Source of the DNA: Ephydatia muelleri
Taxonomy: Eukaryota; Porifera; Demospongiae; Spongillida; Spongillidae
DNA: 64,000 nt
Assembly: GCA_013339895.1 (NCBI GenBank)
Contig: JABACO010000013.1
Coordinates: 6,965,787-7,029,786, forward strand
Direction of reading: 5' to 3'
How positions within the stretch are numbered: the first letter of the stretch is position 1; every line of letters begins with the position of its first letter. The notes beneath the pieces are model-generated. The model did no database searches. It saw nothing but the letters and a program-made list of their open reading frames with translations, and was not told the origin of the DNA. Both the position numbers and the translations under genes were made by a program. This document shows, in pieces, positions 1-10,659 of this stretch.

Positions 1-279
1 CTGAAGCATAAACCATCGTCCAAGAAATATATAAAAATGCATTTCTTCATAAAAAATAACCAAGGCATTGACTGACCGCTTTGGTCGCCTCAGCTAATGC
101 TCATACCATTCTGAGTCGTTCTTACACCTTGTGCAGCAGGTGGATGAACTTTGTGTGTAATTGTGTGTGGTTATATACTTGTGTAGCACTGTATTCAGAA
201 CCAAGTCAACAATATGAAAAACTATTCATTAACATGACTCTGATAGGTGAAAAGATTCTTGATGTATTTCCAGTGAGTG

Positions 280-1450
280 CTGCATAGGTCATTAGAAGAC
301 CAGCGGGGGTGATGTCTCATACCAATGTGAAGATTACTGGACAAACCTTGTGTCACATACAATGAAATGTAGTGATACTCACGTCAGTATGTATATCATT
401 ATTAGTGACAAACGACTCACCTGATAGCCACACCCTTCAGAATCACGTGACCCTCAGAAGACCATTGGGGCGATGTCTCATACCAATGTGAAGCTTACTG
501 GACAAACCTTGTGTCACATACAATGAAATGTAGTGATACTCACGTCAGTATGTATACTATTATTAGTAACAAACGACTCACCTGATAGCCACACCCTTCA
601 GAATCACGTGACCCTCAGAAGACCATTGGGGCGATGTCTCATACCAATGTGAAGCTTACTGGACAAACCTTGTGTCACATAGAAGAAATGTAGTGACACT
701 CACGTCAGTATGTATATCATTATTACGACTCACCTGATAGCACACCCTTCAGAATCACGTGACCCTCAGAAGACCATTGGGGCGATGTCTCATACCAATG
801 TGACACTTACTGGACAAACCTTGTGTCACATACAATGAAATGTAGTGATACTCACGTCAATATGTATATCATTATTAGTGACAAACGACTCACCTGATAG
901 CCACACCCTTCAGAATCACGTGACCCTCAGAAGACCATTGGGGTGATGTCTCATACCAATGTGACGCTTACTGGACAAACCTTGTGTCACATACAATGAA
1001 ATGTAGTGATACTCACGTCAGTATTATTAGTGACAAATGACTCACCTGATAGTCACACCCTTCAGAATCATGCTCAGAAGACCATTGGGGCGATGTCTCA
1101 TACCAATGTGAAGCTTACTGGACAAACCTTGTGTCACATACAATGAAATGTAGTGAAACTCACGTCAGTATGTATATCATTATTAGTGAAAAACGACTCA
1201 CCTGATAGCCACACCCTTCAGAATCACGTGACCCTCAGAAGACCATTGGGGTGATGTCTCATACCAATGTGAAGCTTACTGGACAAACCTTGTGTCACAT
1301 ACAATGAAATGTACCATAGATTATTTAGACATCTATGAATGTACTGAGTGATACATATTTCCGTGTGTATACCATTATTAGATCTAGGGACAAATTACTC
1401 ACCGAAGATAGCCACACCCTTCCGAATCACATCACCCTAGGAAGACCACT
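280..1450. repeat. satellite-like tandem array, unit ~161 bp
   Basis: The word accattgggg or a close variant recurs at about 299, 461, 622, 773, 934, 1081, 1242 and 1445, giving steps of 162, 161, 151, 161, 147, 161 and 203. Units are highly similar; the shorter ones lack a few bases and the last carries an insert of about 40 bp (near 1313-1355). Most units contain a CACGTG palindrome followed by ACCCTCAG. The window begins just upstream, so the array may be longer. There is no coding potential beyond chance. Confidence 0.95.
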
Positions 1451-1949
1451 GTGGTGAGGCCTCAGACCAATGTGAGTACATACAACTAGCTATAGCCTTG
1501 TTCTGACCCCTGAGCGACAACGAGTGCACATTGTTTTCGGTTTCAGGCATTAGAAAACTAGCTTTTTTTGACCTCACATACCTTAATTAAAAATTCGTGG
1601 GACCTGTCCTCTACTGCAGCTGTAGCCTCGGCGTGTTGTAAACTTAAAAGAGGTATTCGAATTCAAATTCAATCATACGTGAGGAGAGGGTTAAATGGCC
1701 GTTTAATGATATTCCCGTACAGGATTGGGCGGTGAAGTTTTAAAAATAATGGGACTACGTTAATCGTGAGTGCACGCTTTGTGATATGCACGGATGCATG
1801 ATTGAATACGTAGTTTGTAATCACCCGCGTGCGGACGGCCGAATTGCTGTGTAGTCTGGGACTATCGTACTTTTGTATCAGGCCAGAAGCTGGCAGTAAC
1901 CATATCGGGCTCTCCCTCGCTCTTTCGTATCAAAACGCTCGGCCTCCCG
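1451..1949. other. unannotated intergenic sequence
   Basis: No reading frame, tandem repeat or inverted repeat stands out. The first ~50 bp is a diverged tail of the satellite array. Confidence 0.6.

Positions 1950-1981
<32 letters not shown>
1950..1981. repeat. poly-C tract, 32 bp
   Basis: An uninterrupted run of about 32 C. It is one of at least eight long C/G homopolymers in the window outside the mirrored arm. Confidence 0.95.
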
Positions 1982-2339
1982 ACATTGTCCGGTTATTAAC
2001 AGCATATTAGTATTATAGTTAAGTTCTATCTTCAGCTAAATTAACTTACTGTGCATATATTTATTCTCCATTTTGTTCAATGAATATCAATATTAGTTGA
2101 AGAATTCTGGCGGATGACGCAAGGCATTACGCAATGACATATTTTGATGAATAAATTATGCGCGGTATAAATTAATTTTTTGTCTTGATTTTAGTTCAAG
2201 AATGGTTAATGGAATAATTTTTTTAAGTACATATGTCATGATCAGACCGATTTATAGGACAATTTACAAGTGTTTAAAATTCAATTTGAAATAAAAAGCA
2301 AGATGACCGCCTATGTATGGGCCATTTCTGGATATGCTT
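1982..2339. other. AT-rich sequence without recognised feature
   Basis: AT-rich, with no recognisable coding or repeat structure. It leads into the duplicated block that begins near 2340. Confidence 0.5.
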
Positions 2340-2485
2340 ACACAAGCAATTCATGACACGGGGTCATATCTAAAGCTGAAGGAATTTATCTGCTGTATTT
2401 GAATTCAAAGTATACTATTCCGTTGATTCTGTCAGCTGATTAACCCATATACATGCTGCTGGTACTGCAGAAAATTGATCTTCAA

Positions 2486-2543
2486 ATACCGGTACCGGTA
2501 CTATAGCAGAGAAATATTCGGTACCGGTACCGGTACCGGTACT
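2486..2543. repeat. (ACCGGT)n microsatellite
   Basis: Two short runs of the self-complementary hexamer ACCGGT are separated by about 22 bp. The same arrangement recurs at about 34428-34478. Confidence 0.85.
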
Positions 2544-2629
2544 CTAGCCACAGCGTTTGTAAGAATACTTCAAAGCTTTGGCGCTCGGCACCGCCCACTC
2601 CGCTTTAAAATTTCTGGATCCGCCCCTAG

Positions 2630-2800
2630 CGATTGTCTAAATTTCTGTGACGCTCATGACAGTCTCAACGTAAGTACTTCGCTAATTTTCCATGACGTAT
2701 TTCGCGCGAAACTCCACAGCGGTCACATTTTTCGTAACGTACCTCGCGAAACTTAAGATGGTCATGTTTAACCCGCCTCGCGAAAATCATGGGGGTTGTT
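2630..2800. repeat. degenerate array of TGACGT / CGCGAAA half-units
   Basis: Imperfect units of roughly 35-40 bp combine a CRE-like TGACG(T) or CGT core with CGCGAAA(C). The same array lies at about 34617-34790 and a diverged one in opposite orientation near 43530-43700. It is not coding. Confidence 0.6.
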
Positions 2801-2916
2801 CGGACACATACGATTTTCTTTTTCTTTTCCATATGGGCAGGTATACGTAAATATTTCACACCTATGTATTTCGAATACTTGTCTCTGCGCTTTCGTGATC
2901 AGGATTCTCAAGTACG

Positions 2917-3000
2917 CACACAGAACACACATGCGTGCGCGCGCACCATACACCCACGCACACACACATGCACACACGCACACACACACACACGCACAGA
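2917..3000. repeat. (CA)n-rich microsatellite
   Basis: An imperfect CA/GT dinucleotide run with interspersed GTGCGCG. It keeps frames open on both strands, but those frames are low-complexity. Confidence 0.9.
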
Positions 3001-3128
3001 GTGTAGCAGCGTAAAAACAGACACACTAGAAACCAGAGGTTCAGCCACACCGACACAATTGCAGGAAGGCACAATAGTGATCAGAATTAATATCATTGCA
3101 GACAGCATGCATGATTTTTACATCTCAG

Positions 3129-3235
3129 CAGGGGCGGATCCAGGAATTTAGGAAAGGGGGGGTCTGATAAATATATTCACAACTGGGGGGGGTATGGGAG
3201 GGGGCGTGCCCCCTCCCGTGACAGCAAGGGTGTCT

Positions 3236-3267
<32 letters not shown>

Positions 3268-3890
3268 CGCTGATAGCTCCCCCAGTGGGGTCTGGGGCGA
3301 AGCCCAGCCGCTCTTTTGCTTTTGCGTTTATTTAGCATGAAATTCACAGTGATATCCGATACATATACATCACGCGATATCCGGATTCCTAGAGCCTGCA
3401 TGGATAGCGACGAGAAAACTCTTCATTCTTCACAATGTCATGGTTCCTACAGCTCAGCAATTAAATTCGTAACGCAAAGCTTTTGTCAATTTGCGACCGA
3501 AGCGCGCACGTGGCCACGCACCAGCGGTCTATAAACGACTCATGTATGTTTTACTATAATATTAGTATTGTTAGTTTATTTACTCTATAGCTATCTGTTT
3601 TCTGAAGAAAAGAATCTGAGATCCATCCCATTCACGTCTTTTGATCGCTTACCTCAATTCCTGCTCACACGCACCATTCGATCGATCGCGCGATTAAATA
3701 TTTCGTTAATACAGAGGATTTAATTAGATCGATATAGACCTCGCTTGGCTAGAACGATGTGCATTCTTGCAAATCCATTGACGGTAACATGCATAGATTA
3801 CAGTATGCATTACGTCATTCTTCAAATAGTAAAGGGGGGGTCCGGACCCCTTGGACCCCCCCCCCCCCCCCCCCTAAATCCGCCCCTTGT
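3129..3890. mobile_element. non-autonomous hAT-like TIR element containing poly-G and poly-C tracts
   Basis: The left end reads CAGGGGCGGATCCAG and the right end reads CTAAATCCGCCCCTTG, forming a short imperfect terminal inverted repeat. The partner duplication near 35.1 kb lacks this segment, so it is an insertion. No intact target duplication is visible. Inside are a 32-bp poly-G (3236-3267) and a 19-bp poly-C (3856-3874). No transposase is encoded. The CAGGGGCGGAT end motif is typical of hAT-type MITEs, so the superfamily call is inference. Confidence 0.65.
3236..3267. repeat. poly-G tract, 32 bp
   Basis: An uninterrupted run of G inside the TIR element, followed by GCGC. Confidence 0.95.
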
Positions 3891-4159
3891 ATGCATACCT
3901 GTTTGTTGAAGCTGCTGCCCAGCCTGAAGGGACACGCTATAAGCACTTTGCCGCTAAGAATGTGAAGTGTGATGAGCAAGGTAGGGTTTTTTTCTCACAG
4001 TAGGGTCAACTAACAATAAGGTTTTAGGTTATCTGTCTCATTAAGTACTGAAAAAATAACTAAAAGTAAAAATTACCGATAAGCTCAAAACCTTATCAGT
4101 AGTTGACCCTATCCCACACTACCTACATGTACCACAGGCTCCATGGATTTTAAGAGACA

Positions 4160-5055
4160 TATGGAACGTTCTATACGAAAATGGGTCTTGTGGATTTTAT
4201 TTTATAACATAAAATTTAAATCGATACATGGGAAAGTTTCCGATAAAAGGGACCTAGCGTGTATTATAAAAAAGCATAATAAAAATGCCTTACGTTTGAA
4301 ATGCTATAACTTCCGAAGGGTTAACGCTATCGTCTTCCTATTTTCAGCACTTCATACTACACCATTTCTCTATGGTAAAATACATTTTGGGATCTTGAAC
4401 ATGCTCCATGCCAGTATCGCGATGTCCGATACTCCAAGGGGTTCAAACCCGCCATAACTTTCTGTAGGAGTAATCAAATCGCTTCAGATTCGGTTTGTAG
4501 GTGGAGAGGTCCTATATCTATCTATTTGTTCTGTTCGTTAATTTTTATGCAATCCGTTACGGAGATACAGTTGAACAAACTACGTGCACATTTTCGCGCT
4601 CGTTTCGCGCCAATGATTTGGGCAAATTGCGCTCCGCTCAATGTATGGGGAGGCGGGGATTATTACATTGGCGCGAATCAAGCGGGAAAACGTGCACGTA
4701 GTTTATTCAACTGTATCTCCGTAACAGATGGCATAAAAATTAACGAACAGAACAAATCGATAGGTATAGGACCTCTCTACCTACATACCGAATTTGAAGC
4801 GATTTCATTACTCCTACAGAAAGTTATGGCGGGTTTGAACCCGGTGGGGTATCGAACGTTGCAATACTGGCAAGGAGCAAGTGCAAGATCCCAAAAAGTA
4901 TTTTACCATAGAGAAATGATGCAATATGAAGTGCTGAAAATAGGAAGACGATAGCGTTAACCCTTCGGAAGTTATAGCATTTCAAACGTAAGGCATTTTT
5001 ATTATGCTTTTTTATAATACACGCTAGGTCCCTTTTCTCGGAAACTTTCCCATAT
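4160..5055. mobile_element. fold-back (long inverted repeat) element, member 1
   Basis: A long inverted repeat: the left arm (about 4224-4612) and right arm (about 4664-5053) are reverse complements apart from scattered differences, with a ~50-bp loop. The left side also carries an outer ~60-bp terminal sequence beginning TATGGAACGTTCTATACG that is missing on the right, so the right end is truncated. The same outer sequence bounds the element at 17.3-18.1 kb. Short frames inside are mirror images of each other and not genes. Confidence 0.85.
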
Positions 5056-5094
5056 CTTCAGTTGGGAGAAAGATATACTGTCTTGTGCTTGCGG

Positions 5095-7857
5095 CAAGAC
5101 TCAAGAATTGAACAAATAAAAACTTTACAAGCCAGAACCAAGGTATAGGAATATCTGTTGTGTAAAAACATTTAAGGAGTGAATAATGATCATACGTTTT
5201 AGCTGCTATATAGGAGGAATGTATGTGTTTTCTTGACAGGTATACATGGATTTAATCCAGATGTGAATTTTTATTTTTGGTACATGTTGCATCGGGTTGT
5301 ACATGAAAATGTCCATCTAGGCTGCAATTTAACCCCCTGCTAACCAGTGGCCTCACTAATTTTGGAACAGTGGTACAATCCTTATTTTGGAATGGCAGTG
5401 GGCCCAACTCAATCATTAGAAAGTTTCTATGAACATATAGTATTTAGTTCATGTGAAATTTGATATCGTTTTTGTGTTTCAGAGCTACACAACTAGAAAA
5501 ATAAAGTTGGGACACTGAGTTGTGGACTACTGTAAAATTGAGGCACAGACACATCTTTGGGAGTTTAGTACATTTGCCTTTGTGGTTCTGATACTGGAAA
5601 TTTGGTCTGCCATAATTTTGGTACCTGACCAAAATATCGCTGAATGATTTGGTCCGGGCAGACCATTATTATTTTTCCAATAATTTGCTCTGGTTTGAAA
5701 AAAATGGTCCGGGTCTTATTTTTATTAATTTTCGATATGTGAACAACAGTCATTGTATGTTATGATTATAACTAGTACTTGCATGATATAAGATACATGA
5801 ACTCTTTCATGAGCAACATAGCCATATTGCGCCGCAGGTACTATACTAAAGCCCCTTTGTTACCTAAACCATTAAGACTTTTGTAGTCAACAACACATTG
5901 ATCAGAGGAAACGTTGGTCATATTAGCATAAGTTGCTTACAAATTACGTTTTTCTGCAATGCGCAACATTGCATGCACTACATGGTACCACAGTAATTGG
6001 CTTTGTCCATGCAATAGAGTTAAATGAACTATTCACAACCACAACACCAATTATACACTCTTGTTCAATACTTTTTTGGGTGGTCCTGCGCATCTGCATG
6101 GTACCATTCTTTGCATGCTGCACATTGTATCATTTGCCGACCATTGTTTGGCATTTGCATGTGCAATATATTCCCTACGTGACACTCTGCGCATCTTGAA
6201 GGAACCGCATCAGTTTTAACATATCAAATGCTTTCAATGCTTCCTCACTGATGTCTTTTTGGATGTACTTCACAAATGATGGGTCTCTACCAAAGCAAAG
6301 TTCACACCCATAGGCAATAGCAAATAGTCCAGTCATCTGAACCCAGCTGATACTGAACATTAATACATATTGGACTTCGATTTGCTGGAGTGCTAAAGAT
6401 CTAAAGACCATATTCTTTGCAAAGACTTGGTCACCTTCTTATTCAAGCTGTTGTAAGCCCTGAGGGTTCCATGAGTGCAGCCTACCATTGCTTTGGTGAT
6501 CCTATACATCCCAGCAATATCTGGACATTGAATATATTCAGTTCTTCTCTAGATATCAAAGCAGTTAATAAGCTGCAAGATTTGGTTTTGAAATCCTAAT
6601 AAACGTGGAAAAGCGCCTTTCAGAAGTTGCATCCCAGCGTAAATGACTTTGTCATTCAGCCATCCACCAGTCATCAAAACATTCTTATCTTCCTCCAACA
6701 TTGCTGTCTCTGTGGACCAATGAAATCAATACCAACCACTATACCAAGGAGCTTTAACATTGATTGGGCGCATCTCGGGTATGCCACTGGTTAACTTCCA
6801 GTTCATCCACTGGCATGCATCACAAGTTGTTAGTTGAAACCTAAGCAAAAATGGCCGCCTGATGTAACAATAGCTACAAGTTGTTAGCTGAAACGTAAAC
6901 AAAAATTGCAAACTGTTGTTATCATAGTTACAGATCACGTGATGGTTACTCCATTTACCAGATACGTGCCCATGAACTGCTAACCCTCACTATCCTTCAT
7001 CATTCCGTGCCACATAAAGTATTCATTTATCCTGCTTGCACAAATTCCTCGTTTGCCCATATGACACTTTCCATATCCATAATTCCATACATGCAGCCAT
7101 CCAATAACTAGAGATCCAGCGAATGTTTTACACAATCTGAATAGCATCAAGAAAAGATCAGCTAGAACATACTCTAAATAGCAACCAAATGTACCCTACG
7201 TTATGAAACCAGCTGAATTAGCAAAAGAACATACTGTAAATAGCAACCAAATGTACCCTACGTTATGAAGCCAGCTGAATTAGCAAATATCCCTCGTGAA
7301 ATATGAAATAGCTCATTCCACTCCATTTAATTTAACGCTTGTCAATTTCATTGAGCAGCTATGGTCTAGAACTGTGCACTTAAATATTCTCAATGAGCCA
7401 ACGAGTACATATTTTTGACTGCAGGTGTCTGATTGTTGCTGATTGTTGCTGGTACACTTGCATGCAATAGCAGATTTAGTTTCAGAAGGACTGGGTATGT
7501 TGCTGAGAACAATTCTGAAAGTGGTGCAGTCCAAGTTGCTATGATGAGTACTGGTGATAGAGGGAGACCAAATTTTTGCTGCATTTTAAAGTTCCTCATA
7601 TTCATATTGCATGACTGTTTAGCATCGGACAATAAAACGTAGAATACATGATGCTGGATTGTACGTTTTATTCTGTTTTATCGGATGAAATTGTAAGGAA
7701 TGTATTTCAACAATTTCCAAACTCTGGATATCGAATGATGGTGGGCCACTTTCGGCATCTGAACATTCATGTGCAGCAGCAGGGAATCAGGGATAGACTT
7801 CACACAATTTCTCCAGCCAGTCTTGCTGTTAGGTGGAATGAAACAATCGTAAGATGG
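5095..7857 (+). repeat. 2.7-kb dispersed duplication, copy A (partner 39964-42596)
   Basis: A nearly colinear match to 39964-42596 with scattered substitutions and small indels. Both copies begin at caagactcaagaattgaac and run into an integrase-core coding remnant on the plus strand. Homology stops at about 7857, where this copy changes to an unrelated sequence. The bulk (5095-7400) shows no convincing gene. Confidence 0.9.
7433..7857 (+). pseudogene. integrase-core domain protein remnant, copy A
   Basis: Two short plus-strand segments resemble the N-terminal part of the DDE/rve integrase-core proteins widespread in cnidarians, sponges and fish. One is an SGAVQVAMMSTGDRGRPNF segment at about 7520-7577. 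The other is a helix-turn-helix-like segment with SDEIVRNVFQQFPNSGYRMM, then HFRHLNIHVQQQGIRDRLHT, at about 7690-7810. The catalytic core is absent because homology with the second copy ends at 7857. The two segments lie in different frames. It is a truncated relic and not functional. Confidence 0.65.
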
Positions 7858-8130
7858 CTATGAGCTTATAAATATGGGTGCACTTCATTCATTTTTTGTT
7901 TTATGTATTCTCAAATCAGATAAATGATTTGCGAACGTGTAATGGAAGTGCACCCCTCCCTCCCTTCTCCCCTCCCTTGGTCCTCAGCTGTGCAAGTCTG
8001 GAGCACAATAAAGCTGCACCTGTATGGTCTCTGGTCGCATCTCAATCACCAGAGCTTCACGACAAATGTGGCACTATCCGATCCTCTCCCAGAGCCCACT
8101 GCCAGGATGGGCATATGTACTAGTGTTCTC
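7858..8130 (+). repeat. local direct repeat, unit 1 (partner 8900-9160)
   Basis: Starts atgagcttataaat and continues with gggtg(c/t)act, a T-rich stretch, ataaatgatttgcg and a CT-rich CCTCCC block ending in gcccatc/ctgccagga. The same order occurs at 8900-9160, where a 17-bp poly-C has been added. Confidence 0.8.
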
Positions 8131-8287
8131 TTCAGACTGTATTTGTGATAATGGCTTTCAGTGCCCATCCTTTAATACTGCTGCATATGTTGGGCATATA
8201 AATCGGTCATTATTTGTTATGTATATCCGGTGGAATGTGTTCTGATGTTATCTTTTGCTCCATGCCAGTAAGAGAATGAAACCCCTG

Positions 8288-8289
<2 letters not shown>

Positions 8290-8320
<31 letters not shown>
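8290..8320. repeat. poly-G tract, ~31 bp
   Basis: An uninterrupted run of G between cctgtt and tgttcac. Confidence 0.95.
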
Positions 8321-8321
<1 letters not shown>

Positions 8322-8899
8322 GTTCACTCCTATGCACGGCTCAAAACTTTGATCAACCAGATCATGCAGGGGTTGCACTTTGCTGGAAAGCAACAAGCGA
8401 TTTGTAAGCTACTTCGCACTTTCATGCAATTTGTACTCAACTGCCACACAAGTAACTCTATGTTTATCAAATACAACCAAATAAAATAAATGTATAATTA
8501 TTAAAAGAAAAATAATAAATTTCTAATACTCTTGTTTGAATGAGGCTTTGAGATGGCACATTTGCACTTGTAAACAAATCTAATTAGTGCCAATGGGTTT
8601 TTATAATGATCTAACCTCACGAGAATAAGGTCAAAGGTGTTGTCATTCACAAGGTGATGTCCTTGGTCTCCGCCCACTCTTGAGCCAAGCTAAACATTAC
8701 GTCACAGGCTTGCACACCAGTTGAGACTCCCAACACCATATGTACTCGGCACAACAGCTGTCTGCTATGATCACCTTGTATGGGAAGGAGTGTTGCTATG
8801 TGTATCTAAGCATCACAGATGTCACATGAGTTTATTTACTCAGGAACTTCTCAGGAAACAAGAGGGGAACTTCAAAAGCAATCTATGACTAGAAGTCAA
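8321..8899. other. no recognised feature
   Basis: AT-rich intergenic sequence. Only short incidental frames are present. Confidence 0.5.
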
Positions 8900-9160
8900 G
8901 ATATGAGCTTATAAATTTGGGTGTACTCCATTTTTCTGTTCTATGTACAGAGTGCAAATAAATGATTTGCGGACCATGTACCCTTCCTCTCTTCTTCCCC
9001 TCAGTCCTCAGGTGTGCCCATGCCGCACCTGTGTGAGGTCTCTGGCCTCACCTCAATCACCTGACAGAGGAGGTTCATGACAAGCATGGTACTATGTTTT
9101 GCCAATTCAATCCTTCCCCCCCCCCCCCCCCCAGAGCCCATCATTTGCCAGGACGGGCAT
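8900..9160 (+). repeat. local direct repeat, unit 2 (partner 7858-8130)
   Basis: A diverged second copy of the 7858-8130 block. It includes a 17-bp poly-C at 9116-9132 that unit 1 lacks. Confidence 0.8.
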
Positions 9161-9689
9161 CCCGTATTCAGCTAGCAGCATTTACAGCATACAATAACTG
9201 TGTGTATTGTTATGTACAATGGTATTGTCCTTCCTACAGGTAGCTGCTACTCACATGGTCAACAAGACGCTGCGTAACTGGAAGACTGAAATAATATATG
9301 ACTTAGTAGTTCATTTCAGTACGTGTTCACTTCTTGTTTGTGGCAGAATTTTGAAGATGTAAATTCTCTCTAAACATCAATAAATTGGGGAAAAAAATTA
9401 ATGAATAGTTACTGTGGTTCGTGAACGCGCATCGGGTGGCTTGAAGGAGAAAGAGATACGTTGAAAAGCGCTATCTTAGCATTGTATAATGCTGCAACAC
9501 CCATACAGGTGACACCGATCATGGAACACTATACGGCAATAGCTGCGTTCGTTGTCCACCCTACTATCTTCTTGCCGAATACTATTGCTGGATGCATGAA
9601 TTTCAGCATGCTTCTTGATATAGCCAGAAGAAACTAACATGTTTAACTTCGTCTGCGAGACACCGTTGATATAAGCGGTCGGGCTACTT
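9161..9689. other. no recognised feature
   Basis: No coding, tandem or inverted-repeat structure recognised. It lies between the direct repeat and the receptor remnant. Confidence 0.5.
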
Positions 9690-9916
9690 TGTAGGCTTCA
9701 ATCCTCTGATTTGATAGTATCATTGGATAGTAACATTACCAGGCAGACAGAAAGAGGTTGACTCCAGTGTGCTTTAAAAAGGCACAATTAACTCATGAAG
9801 AAAATAGCTGCACGGTTGCACACATTGTACACATGTGCAAAGATAAAAACAAACCAAACAAATGACGATTCTTAGCTAATTACATGTGGCATCCATGGGT
9901 GGTATGTGGCTGACAC
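9690..9916 (-). pseudogene. third GABA-B receptor remnant: end of last exon plus 3' flank
   Basis: The minus strand at about 9880-9914 encodes VSHIPPMDATCN followed by a stop. This is the same carboxyl end as the receptor copy ending at 45766 and very close to the gene ending at 18993. The flank to about 9690 also aligns with the 3' flank of that gene (18810-18990), sharing ggcttcaatcct, gttgcacacat and gattcttag stretches. Homology stops abruptly at about 9917, where hAT transposase sequence begins. It is a non-functional relic showing that another receptor copy once lay here in the same orientation. Confidence 0.75.
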
Positions 9917-10622
9917 CTGGATTGCTATAAAATTTACCTTTATTGGCTGCTACACTAGTATAGTCATCTCTGTGCCCTCGCAGGGGAATGTTCTGTTTAC
10001 CACAGAGAATTATGTCTTTTGTGATGAATTTCAAAATATGGACATTTCTGTCATATGTTTCTTTTGCCGTTGCTGGTATCTTGTATGGTAGTGTTGTTTC
10101 AGGATTATCTACAGCTTCACTAAAGGCCAAGCTAAGCATTACAGCATCTTTGTGATACTGACTTTGATCGTGTAAAGCTAAGTACCCTTGTCTACCTGTT
10201 GCCTTATTGTATTTCTGCATAGGCAATGCAACTAAGACACCTGGTGTTATAAGAGAACTTTTAGGAGGAAACAGTATGCAATACATACAGTATCCACCTT
10301 GCTGTGAGGGGCTGTATACCAACCATTTGTACCGCTCAAGCCATGGATGAACTTTGGAAAGATAAACAGTTTGTCCTTTTTTTCAGAACTCTTCTGCATG
10401 TTGCATATAGAAAACTGGTAATTCTTACCATGCAGGCACAAAATGATGTTTCAGATATTGCTGTAAATTATGCCTGGAAAGAGAACTCAGTTTTATCCTT
10501 CCAGCAGCTATGTCCCCAATGTCATAACCAATTGATGAATTTCCAGGGCAGCTTTCTGTTGCTGGGGTATAGTAACAAACAAAACGAAGCAACAGTTTAT
10601 ATTTTAGGTCAGTTATGCACAT
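9917..10622 (-). pseudogene. hAT-type transposase remnant (ZMYM1-like, TTF-type zinc finger region)
   Basis: Minus-strand segments in two or three frames read in the order of the N-terminal half of hAT transposases of the ZMYM1-like group. First comes a DIGDI...YLKHHFVPAW segment (about 10530-10425), then PKFIHGLSGTNGW with a C-x2-C ...MYCILFPPKS segment, the TTF-type finger (10360-10260). Last come YLALHDQSQYHKDAV and NIPLRGHRDDYTS (about 10190-9960). Known members run about 600-800 residues; the catalytic DDE region and dimerisation tail are missing. Frame breaks and the fusion to receptor 3' sequence at 9917 mark it as dead. Confidence 0.75.
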
Positions 10623-10659
10623 TTAATCTTTAAATTTAAAGCACAAGCACTGCAAATAA

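Larger units (their letters stand above)
2340..4125 (+). repeat. dispersed duplication, copy A (partner near 34.24-35.58 kb)
   Basis: The sequence from about 2340 aligns with 34243 onward: the same ggggtcatatctaaagctga run, the ACCGGT repeats, the CGCGAAA/TGACGT array and the CA repeat. It resumes after 3890 with text matching 35110-35577. Two insertions distinguish the copies: the 3129-3890 TIR element in this copy and a MITE near 35296 in the other. Only the tail of the coding segment seen in the other copy (ZSWIM-like) remains here, so this copy is 5'-truncated. Confidence 0.85.

Noticed and set aside
280-1450. CRISPR-like array
   Set aside because: The whole 161-bp unit is conserved with no unique spacers, and the DNA is animal.
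4143-4954. 104- and 142-codon plus-strand frames as genes
   Set aside because: They fall in the two arms and loop of a fold-back element and have no protein-like conservation.
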